Shown here one piece after another: positions 7,096-12,243 of a stretch of DNA of 12,243 nucleotides (within the stretch, counting starts at the first letter, position 1; the number at the start of each line of letters is the position of its first letter). Under the pieces are notes generated by a model, which saw only the letters and a program-made list of their open reading frames with translations, searched no databases and had not been told where the DNA came from. This DNA is from Verrucomicrobiota bacterium (GTDB taxonomy: Bacteria > Verrucomicrobiota > Kiritimatiellia > CAIQIC01 > Lenti-01). The stretch lies in NCBI GenBank assembly GCA_022709625.1, contig JAKLIL010000018.1, positions 1-12,243 on the forward strand, read 5' to 3'. Both the position numbers and the translations under genes were made by a program.

Positions 7096-7959
7096 ATGGC
7101 CCCATCCTCCCCGACCGCCATCCTGCTGGTAGCCTGCCCCGACCAGCGCGGCATCGTCGCCGCCCTCGCCGGCTTCATCGCCGCCCACAACGGCAACATC
7201 ATCGCCCTCGACCAGTACGTCGATGCCGCCGAAAGCGCGTTTTTCGCCCGCATGGAATGGGAACTCGCCGGCTTCGGGGTGCCGCTCGACCAATTCGCCG
7301 CCTATTTTCAGCCGCTGGCCGGCCCGCGCCGCATTGCCTGGCGCCTGCACCGCTCCGACCAGCGCCTGCGCATGGCCGTGCTGGTTTCCAAGCAGGTCCA
7401 TTGCCTCTACGACATCCTGGCCCGCGGCGAAAGCGGCGAATGGCCCGCCGACCTCGCCCTCGTCGTCTCCAACCACCCCGACCACCGCGGCATCGTCGAA
7501 CGCCACGGCCTGCCCTTCCACCACGTTCCCGTCCCCGCCGGCGACAAGGCCCAGGCCGAGGCCCGCCAAATCGCGTTGCTCAAGGAAGCCGGGGTGGATT
7601 TCGTCGTGCTGGCCCGCTACATGCAGATCCTCGGTCCCGCCTTCGTGCAGGCGTTTCCGATGCGCATTCTCAACATCCACCATTCCTTCCTGCCCGCCTT
7701 TGCCGGCGCCCGCCCCTACCAGGCCGCCCACGACCGCGGCGTCAAAATCGTCGGCGCCACCGCCCACTATGTCACCGAAAAGCTCGACGAAGGCCCCATC
7801 ATCGAACAGGACGTCATCCGCGTTTCGCACCGCCAGGGCGTCGACGACCTCGTGCGCCTCGGGCGCGACCTCGAGAAAATCGTCCTCTCCCGCGCCATCT
7901 ACTGGCACGTCCACCACCGCATCCTGGTCTACAAGAACCGCACCGTCGTGTTCTCCTGA
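7096..7959 (+). CDS. purU: formyltetrahydrofolate deformylase
   Basis: Hydrolyses 10-formyl-tetrahydrofolate to formate and tetrahydrofolate, adjusting the one-carbon pool for purine, glycine and methionine metabolism. It has 287 residues, the normal PurU length. An N-terminal ACT domain (about 7-85; LLVACPDQRGIVAALAGFI) precedes a formyltransferase fold (about 93-280). VSKQVHCLYDIL (97-108) is a PurU hallmark. The catalytic region ILNIHHSFLPAF supplies N193 and H195, and LDEGPII supplies D231. The ACT domain distinguishes it from PurN. It is the last gene of the plus-strand unit and converges on plsC. No purine genes adjoin it, and no riboswitch is apparent in the short gap before it. Confidence 0.95.
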   Translation: MAPSSPTAILLVACPDQRGIVAALAGFIAAHNGNIIALDQYVDAAESAFFARMEWELAGFGVPLDQFAAYFQPLAGPRRIAWRLHRSDQRLRMAVLVSKQVHCLYDILARGESGEWPADLALVVSNHPDHRGIVERHGLPFHHVPVPAGDKAQAEARQIALLKEAGVDFVVLARYMQILGPAFVQAFPMRILNIHHSFLPAFAGARPYQAAHDRGVKIVGATAHYVTEKLDEGPIIEQDVIRVSHRQGVDDLVRLGRDLEKIVLSRAIYWHVHHRILVYKNRTVVFS

Positions 7960-7971
7960 CGCCGCCGCGCC

Positions 7972-7987
7972 GGGCGCGCGCGCGCCC
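7972..7987 (+). repeat. perfect GC palindrome downstream of purU
   Basis: GGGCGCGCGCGCGCCC is a 16-bp perfect palindrome that begins 12 nt after the purU stop codon. It contains a 12-base alternating GC run (7974-7985). No U-tract follows at once, so it is not a classical intrinsic terminator, although it could form a stem or help stop convergent transcription. Confidence 0.45.
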
Positions 7988-7992
7988 AGCGG

Positions 7993-8071
7993 TTTACGTG
8001 CCATGGGAAAACCGGGCCGATTTCCACGTGGCATGGAAAACTTTTGGGCGCGTTGTCCACGCCATGGACAA
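7993..8071. repeat. three tandem imperfect stem-loop repeats in the convergent purU/plsC gap
   Basis: Three related units recur every 28-32 bp. Unit 1 (7993-8010) is TTTACGTGCCATGGGAAA. Unit 2 (8021-8039) is TTTCCACGTGGCATGGAAA, with six-base arms TTTCCA/TGGAAA. Unit 3 (8053-8071) is TTGTCCACGCCATGGACAA, with perfect seven-base arms around a five-base loop. Units 1 and 2 share ACGTGnCATGG and units 2 and 3 share CCACG and CATGG. Unit 2 is followed closely by CTTTT (8041-8045), which may give weak termination for purU. The gap carries no coding sequence and separates the two convergent operons, so a bidirectional terminator or an extragenic palindromic repeat family is the likeliest reading. 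Confidence 0.65.
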
Positions 8072-8090
8072 GCGGCGGCGGGGGCCCGGC

Positions 8091-8735
8091 TCAGGCGGAG
8101 TCGGCGCCGGCCAGATCGCGGATGCGGCGCATGACGAGGGCGCCGACGGCTTCGTAGTCGTTCCTGGCGGGCATCGCGGCCCGGATTTCGTCCGGCGCGA
8201 TGGCCGGTCCGAAGCGCGCCACGATGCGGGACGGCCGGAACCGGTTCGCCCCTTTGGGGAACGCGGCGTAGGTGCCGGCAATGAAGAGCGGCACGACGGG
8301 GACGTCGCCCTTGGCAATCAGAAAGCCGATGCCGCCCTTGGCGGCGCGCATCTGGCCGTCGGGCGAACGCGTGCCTTCGGGGAACAGGCCGAGGACCTTG
8401 CCTTCCTTGAGGGCGCCGATGGCCTTGCGGAGCGCGGCGAGGTCGCCGCGGGAGCGGTCCAGCGGAATCACGCCCACGCGCGGGAAAAACCAGCGCGCCA
8501 CGGGATTCGAGAGGAGCGTGTCGCGGGCCAGGAAGTGCACGATGCGGTTGCGGCAGGCGGCGCCCGTGACGGGCGGATCGAGGTAGCTGGAATGGTTGGC
8601 GGCGATGATCGCCGCGCCCCGGGCCGGCACGTGCTCCCAGCCGGTGACCCGCAGGCGGTATTTCAGGCGCAGAAAGATCGCCAGCAGGTCCCGCGCCAGC
8701 CAATACAGGGGGAACCTGAACAAGCCGTCGCGCAT
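8091..8735 (-). CDS. plsC: 1-acyl-sn-glycerol-3-phosphate acyltransferase (PlsC family)
   Basis: Transfers an acyl chain to lysophosphatidic acid to form phosphatidic acid, the precursor of membrane phospholipids. The 214-residue protein carries the acyltransferase blocks: NHSSYLDP (47-54, H48-x4-D53 catalytic), a block II region around RVGVIPLDR (86-94), FPEGTRS (118-124, phosphate binding) and VPVVPLFI (145-152). The N-terminal hydrophobic stretch (LFRFPLYWLARDLLAIFL) suggests monotopic association with the cytoplasmic membrane. The length fits the short PlsC subfamily. Its ATG lies three bases after the cmk stop, so it is the last gene of the aromatic/cmk operon and is probably translated by coupling. 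Acceptor specificity within the family cannot be proven from sequence. Confidence 0.92.
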   Translation of the reverse strand: MRDGLFRFPLYWLARDLLAIFLRLKYRLRVTGWEHVPARGAAIIAANHSSYLDPPVTGAACRNRIVHFLARDTLLSNPVARWFFPRVGVIPLDRSRGDLAALRKAIGALKEGKVLGLFPEGTRSPDGQMRAAKGGIGFLIAKGDVPVVPLFIAGTYAAFPKGANRFRPSRIVARFGPAIAPDEIRAAMPARNDYEAVGALVMRRIRDLAGADSA

Positions 8736-8738
8736 GGC

Positions 8739-9425
8739 TCAGGCCGGGACCGCGCCGGCCGCCTTCAGATCGGCCACGATGGTGTCCACGACTTGATCGA
8801 TGGTCATGCCGGTGCTGTTGATGATTTGGGCACCGAGGGCGATCTGCAGGGGCGCGGTGGCGCGGCTGGAATCCTTCTGGTCGCGCCGGCGCAGGGAATT
8901 CAGCACCGCGTCGACGTCGTGGGTGCCTTCCTGCTGCTTGATTTCGGCGGCGCGGCGGCGGGCGCGCTCCTCGGGATCGGCGTCGAGGTAGTACTTGAAC
9001 GGCGTGTCGGGAAACACCACCGTGCCGATGTCCCGGCCTTCCATCACCAGATCGCCGAAGCGGGTCATCAGGCGCAGCTTTTCGACGATGTAGACGCGGA
9101 CGGCCTGCTGGGCGGCGATGTCGGCGACGCGCTCGCGCACGGGCTCGGAGCGGATTTCCTGCCCCGGGTCTTCGCCGTCGATCAAATAGCCGACGGCGTT
9201 GTCGCGCAGCACCAGCTCCATCTTCATGCGGATCAGCAGGTTGGTGACGGCCTGGGCGTCCTTGACGTCGATGCCTTCCTTGACACACTTCCAGGTCACG
9301 CCGCGGTAGAGGGCGCCGGAATCGACATAGACGAAGCCGACGGCCTGGGCGGTGCGGCGCGAGACGGTGGATTTGCCCGAGGCCGAGGGACCGTCCACGG
9401 CCACGATGGTCGTTTGCTTATTCAA
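8739..9425 (-). CDS. cmk: (d)CMP kinase
   Basis: Phosphorylates CMP and dCMP with ATP, feeding CDP/CTP for nucleic acids and CDP-linked lipid synthesis. It has 228 residues, the usual size. The P-loop is GPSASGKST (12-20). YVDSGALYRG (33-42) is the conserved substrate-binding segment. The CMP-binding insert follows, with GEDPGQEIRSEPV (about 85-97). EGRDIGTVVFPD (130-141) and the lid DADPEERARRR complete the family pattern. The start codon is TTG at 9425, inside the end of aroA (8-nt overlap). GGGAG at 9432-9436 with six-base spacing supports it, and no ATG or GTG lies closer to the P-loop with a full N-terminal strand. It sits between aroA and plsC in one operon. Confidence 0.95.
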   Translation of the reverse strand: MNKQTTIVAVDGPSASGKSTVSRRTAQAVGFVYVDSGALYRGVTWKCVKEGIDVKDAQAVTNLLIRMKMELVLRDNAVGYLIDGEDPGQEIRSEPVRERVADIAAQQAVRVYIVEKLRLMTRFGDLVMEGRDIGTVVFPDTPFKYYLDADPEERARRRAAEIKQQEGTHDVDAVLNSLRRRDQKDSSRATAPLQIALGAQIINSTGMTIDQVVDTIVADLKAAGAVPA

Positions 9426-10740
9426 CGTTCACTCCCAATTGGCTGAGTTGCTCCCAGAATTCCGGATAGGACGTGTCCACGCAGGCCACGTTGGCGATCG
9501 TGACGGGGGCGTCGGCGCAGATCGCCAGGATGGACATGCTCATGGCGACGCGGTGGTCGCCGTAGCTGCGGATGCTGCGCGTGGGCGAAACCTGGGTCGG
9601 TCCTTCGATGACCATGCCGTCGGGTTTTTCGGCCACGCGCGCGCCGAGGCTCGCGAGATTTTCGACCATGACCGCGACGCGGTCGGACTCCTTCACGCGC
9701 AGCTCGCTGGCGTCGCGGATGGCGGTGCGGCCCTGGGCGAGCACGCCGAGCACGGCGACCAGGGGCAGTTCGTCGATGAGGTTGGGGATTTCGGCGCCGC
9801 CGACTTCGGTGCCCTTGAGTTCGGCGCCGTAGACGGTGACGTTGCCGTAGACTTCCGGGTCGGTGGGCGCGGAGGTGCGTTCGATCTCGACGCGCGCGCC
9901 CATGCGGCGCAGCACGTCGAGCAGGGCCGTCCGCCGCAGGTTCAGGCCCACGCCCTCGGCCCGCACGGCCACGCCGGGAATGGCGGCGGCCGCGGCGAGC
10001 CAGTAGGCGGCCGACGAAAAGTCGCCGGGCACGACGTAGGGCCGGGCCAGGAACTTGGGTCCCCGGGGCCCGTAGCCGTCCACGGAGATTCTCTGGCCTT
10101 CCACGCGGATGGGCGCGCCGACGGCGCGCAACATGCGCTCGGTGTGGTCGCGGGTGGGGATGGGTTCGACAACCGTCGTGGGTCCTTCGGCGTAGAGGCC
10201 GGCGAGGATGCAGCAGCTTTTCACCTGCGCGGAGGCGGTCGGCAGGCAGTATTCGATGCCGTGGAGCCGGCCGCCGTGGATCGTCATCGGCGCGGTGCCC
10301 TGCGGAGTCAGGTCCACCTGGGCGCCCATCAGTTCCAGCGGTTCCTTGATCCGCCGCATGGGGCGGGAGTTCAGCGACGCGTCGCCGGTGAGCGTCACGG
10401 TGATCGGCGAGCCCGCGCAGAGGCCGGCCAGCAGGCGCATGCCAGTGCCGGAGTTGCCGACGTCGAGCGGGCCGACCGGCTCGATCATCTTGCCGCCGGT
10501 ACCTTGGATCGACAGCACGCCTTCGTCGTCGACCCACGAGCGCGCGCCAAAGGATTCCATGGCCTTGAGCGTGTTGAGGCAATCCTCCGCCTGCAGGAAC
10601 CCGCGGATTTCCGAGGTGCCCGAGGAAATGCCCGCCAGCAACGCCGTCCGGTGGGAAATGCTCTTGTCGCCCGGTACGCGGACCACGCCGCCGTTGAACC
10701 CGCCGGGGCGCACGATTTTCGTTTGTTTTTGAATGGCCAT
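9418..10740 (-). CDS. aroA: 3-phosphoshikimate 1-carboxyvinyltransferase (EPSP synthase)
   Basis: Joins phosphoenolpyruvate to shikimate-3-phosphate, the sixth step of the shikimate pathway. It has 440 residues, full length. PGDKSISHR (23-31) binds both substrates. GNSGTG (95-100) forms the PEP/glyphosate pocket, with Gly98 where E. coli has Gly96. NSRPMRR (124-130), SAQVK (170-174), RDHTE (197-201), IDELP (D323, catalytic) and RVKESDR (E351) follow. SAQVK and RDHTE resemble class II rather than E. coli-type class I enzymes. It starts 18 nt after tyrA with only a weak Shine-Dalgarno (AGG, seven bases before the ATG) and overlaps cmk by 8 nt. Confidence 0.97.
   Translation of the reverse strand: MAIQKQTKIVRPGGFNGGVVRVPGDKSISHRTALLAGISSGTSEIRGFLQAEDCLNTLKAMESFGARSWVDDEGVLSIQGTGGKMIEPVGPLDVGNSGTGMRLLAGLCAGSPITVTLTGDASLNSRPMRRIKEPLELMGAQVDLTPQGTAPMTIHGGRLHGIEYCLPTASAQVKSCCILAGLYAEGPTTVVEPIPTRDHTERMLRAVGAPIRVEGQRISVDGYGPRGPKFLARPYVVPGDFSSAAYWLAAAAAIPGVAVRAEGVGLNLRRTALLDVLRRMGARVEIERTSAPTDPEVYGNVTVYGAELKGTEVGGAEIPNLIDELPLVAVLGVLAQGRTAIRDASELRVKESDRVAVMVENLASLGARVAEKPDGMVIEGPTQVSPTRSIRSYGDHRVAMSMSILAICADAPVTIANVACVDTSYPEFWEQLSQLGVNVE
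9432..9436 (-). promoter_or_regulatory. Shine-Dalgarno site supporting the TTG start of cmk
   Basis: On the minus strand GGGAG lies six bases before the TTG at 9425, within the last codons of aroA. It supports a TTG start and translation of cmk from a site inside aroA. Confidence 0.6.
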
Positions 10741-10758
10741 GGTGTTGCCTAAACGGGG

Positions 10759-11640
10759 TTACCGGGCGCCGGGCTTGCGGCCGCGCCCTTTCAGCAATTC
10801 CGCGCGGGCGTCCCGGGCGCGTTCCAGAAACCGCGCGACGTCGCCGAAACGGCCCGCCTGGAGATCATCATATACGCGCTCGACTTCCATTTTGAAAGCC
10901 CGCAGTTCCTCGGCCACGGCCGGGGCGTTGGTCGCGAGGACGTCGTTCCACATCTCGATGGAGCCGGCGGCCACGCGGGTGGAATCGTAGAAGCCGGTGC
11001 CGCAGAAGGCGCCGACCTGCTCGGCGGAATCCCGACCGATGGCGTTGGCGAGCGCGGCGGCAGCCACGTGCGGCAGATGGCTGGTGCGCGCCAGCAGGCG
11101 GTCGTGGTCTTCGGGGGCCATTCGGCAGGTCCGGGAACCGGCCGCTTCCCACAGCGCCGCCACGCGCGCCGCGGCCTCCGGGGGGAGGTCCGGAGGCCCG
11201 GCGAGCACCGTGAGCGCGCCCACGTAGAGATCGGCCGAGGCCGCCTGCAGGCCCTGTTTTTCGGAGCCGGCGATGGGATGGCTGCCCACGAAGACGCCTT
11301 TCGGCAAGAGGCCGTCCATTTGGCGGCAGATCCAGCCCTTGGTGCTGCCCACGTCCGTCACCACCGCGTCCGGGCGGAGCGCCGCGCGAACGTCGGCCGC
11401 CAATTCCACGCAAGCGCGGATGGGCGCGCAGAGCACCACCAGGGAAGCTTCCCGCACGGCCGCGTCCGGATCTTCGCCCGCCGCATCCACGATGCCGCGG
11501 TCCAGCGCTTCCCGACGGGTCGCTTCCTTCCGCGCATAGGCCGTCAGCCGGCCCGCGTAGCCGCGCTGGCGCAGGGCCATCGCCAGCGAAGCGCCCATGA
11601 GCCCCAGGCCGAGGATCGAAATGCAGGGTTCGCGGGTCAT
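10759..11640 (-). CDS. tyrA: prephenate/arogenate dehydrogenase (TyrA family)
   Basis: Oxidative decarboxylation in the tyrosine branch, converting prephenate to 4-hydroxyphenylpyruvate or arogenate to tyrosine. It has 293 residues, the short monofunctional form without a chorismate mutase or ACT domain. The Rossmann motif is GLGLMGAS (11-18). DVGSTKG (96-102), GSHPIAGSE (119-127, with the substrate-binding His121), SHLPH (187-191) and STRVAAGSIEMWNDV (about 220-234) are all conserved. After the second strand the sequence is AYARKEATRR, with no acidic residue and with Arg37 and Thr41 where NADP-specific enzymes carry basic/polar residues, so NADP use is possible. It starts 15 nt after the DAHP synthase stop and precedes aroA. 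With no ACT domain, tyrosine feedback may act elsewhere, for example on DAHP synthase. Confidence 0.93.
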   Translation of the reverse strand: MTREPCISILGLGLMGASLAMALRQRGYAGRLTAYARKEATRREALDRGIVDAAGEDPDAAVREASLVVLCAPIRACVELAADVRAALRPDAVVTDVGSTKGWICRQMDGLLPKGVFVGSHPIAGSEKQGLQAASADLYVGALTVLAGPPDLPPEAAARVAALWEAAGSRTCRMAPEDHDRLLARTSHLPHVAAAALANAIGRDSAEQVGAFCGTGFYDSTRVAAGSIEMWNDVLATNAPAVAEELRAFKMEVERVYDDLQAGRFGDVARFLERARDARAELLKGRGRKPGAR

Positions 11641-11655
11641 CGTCCGTTGCCGCCG

Positions 11656-12243
11656 CTAGTGCAGGTTCCGCCCCACGGCGCGGGCCACCCGTTCCAGTTC
11701 GCCCATCAGTTCCTTGAACCGCTTCGGGGTCAGGGACTGCGGGCCATCCGACACCGCGTGGGCGGGATCCGGATGCACTTCGAGCAGGAGCCCGTCCGCG
11801 CCGGCGGCAACCGCGGCCTTGGCCATCGGCGCCACCAGGTCCCAATGTCCCGTTCCGTGGCTGGGATCCACCACCACGGGCAGGTGGCTCTCCCGCTTGA
11901 GCACGGGCACCGCGCTCAAATCCAGCGTGTTGCGCGTGAATTTCTCGAACGTGCGGATGCCCCGCTCGCAGAGAATCACGTCGGGGTTGCCCGCGCTCAT
12001 CACGTATTCCGCGCTCATCAGCAGTTCTTCGAGCGTGTTGGCCAGGCCGCGCTTGAGCATCACCGGCTTGGCAACGCGGCCGAGGGTCTTGAGCAGGTTG
12101 AAATTCTGCATGTTCCGCGCGCCGACCTGGAGGATGTCGACGTACTCGCACATCCAGGCCACGTCCCGGGTGTCCAGGACCTCGGAGACGATGGGGAGGC
12201 CGGTGATCTCGCGCGTATCCTCCAGAATCTTCAATCCCTTCAT
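11656..12243 (-). CDS. aroF: 3-deoxy-7-phosphoheptulonate (DAHP) synthase, type I-beta, partial (5' end outside window)
   Basis: Condenses phosphoenolpyruvate and erythrose-4-phosphate, the committed step to chorismate. The C-terminal 195 residues are visible. QVGARNMQNFNLLK, KPVMLKRGL, LCERGIRTFEKFTRNTLDLSAVPVLK and VDPSHGTGHWDL are characteristic, and the metal ligands H129, E155 (LLLEVHPDP) and D166 (VSDGPQSL), numbered from the first visible residue, are present. The family has about 340 residues, so roughly 140 are missing, including the N-terminal half of the barrel with the metal-binding Cys and any N-terminal regulatory (ferredoxin-like or ACT) domain. The ATG at the very edge corresponds to an internal Met, not the start. 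It is the most upstream visible gene of the minus-strand operon. Confidence 0.93.
   Translation of the reverse strand: MKGLKILEDTREITGLPIVSEVLDTRDVAWMCEYVDILQVGARNMQNFNLLKTLGRVAKPVMLKRGLANTLEELLMSAEYVMSAGNPDVILCERGIRTFEKFTRNTLDLSAVPVLKRESHLPVVVDPSHGTGHWDLVAPMAKAAVAAGADGLLLEVHPDPAHAVSDGPQSLTPKRFKELMGELERVARAVGRNLH

Noticed and set aside
6843..9446. Very long open frames on both strands across purU, plsC and cmk (also 6889-9288, minus strand)
   Set aside because: They cross several well-supported genes and the convergent gap, and have low-complexity Arg/Pro/Ala composition. High GC makes stop codons rare in these frames.
9352..10752. 466-residue open frame antisense to aroA
   Set aside because: His/Gly/Ala-rich shadow opposite a fully conserved EPSP synthase.
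1..12243. CRISPR arrays, insertion sequences, tRNA or rRNA genes, defence or biosynthetic clusters
   Set aside because: No direct repeat arrays with spacers, transposase motifs, tRNA-like cloverleafs or accessory gene families were seen. Genes are housekeeping with uniform composition.

Overview
The window is a gene-dense, strongly GC-rich bacterial chromosomal segment with ten protein-coding genes. There is no sign of mobile elements, phage, CRISPR arrays or RNA genes. The high G+C, the protein families (a cytoplasmic TPR protein ending in a DIKYRDIA-type motif, a single-pass AsmA-like protein, class II-like EPSP synthase), the promoter style (TTGnnn, 17-18 bp, TAnnnT) and the TTTCCA/TGGAAA extragenic palindromes suggest the Planctomycetota-Verrucomicrobiota-Kiritimatiellota group or a neighbour. 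That placement is an inference from general impression; no 16S or ribosomal protein marker is present.

Layout. (1) 72-2467, minus strand: pepF (oligoendopeptidase F, zinc metallopeptidase) followed by a DEDDh 3'-5' exonuclease, joined by an ATGA stop/start overlap. A candidate promoter at 19-47 points off the left edge, towards a gene that is not visible. (2) 2554-4566, plus strand, divergent from pepF: a membrane-anchored AsmA-family protein with a proline-rich linker. (3) 4677-7959, plus strand: a well-formed promoter and Shine-Dalgarno sequence lead a closely spaced three-gene unit, namely a TPR protein, an endonuclease/exonuclease/phosphatase (EEP) family lipoprotein, and purU (formyltetrahydrofolate deformylase). 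(4) 7960-8090: a convergent intergenic region with a GC palindrome and three related stem-loop repeats. (5) 8091-12243, minus strand: a compact operon entering from the right edge, in transcription order DAHP synthase (partial), tyrA, aroA, cmk, plsC. Gaps are 15 and 18 nt, then an 8-nt overlap, then 3 nt.

How the genes work together. The minus-strand operon holds the first step of the common aromatic pathway (DAHP synthase), the penultimate common step (EPSP synthase) and the tyrosine-branch dehydrogenase. It continues into CMP kinase (nucleotide and phospholipid precursor supply) and a PlsC-type acyltransferase (phosphatidic acid synthesis), a familiar bacterial gene order. PurU releases formate from 10-formyl-THF and so balances one-carbon units. 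The other genes are housekeeping or envelope functions whose exact roles cannot be read from sequence. I see no previously undescribed system; the best leads are the repeat cluster at 7993-8071, the shared promoter architecture with possibly near-leaderless starts, and a few residue-level oddities.
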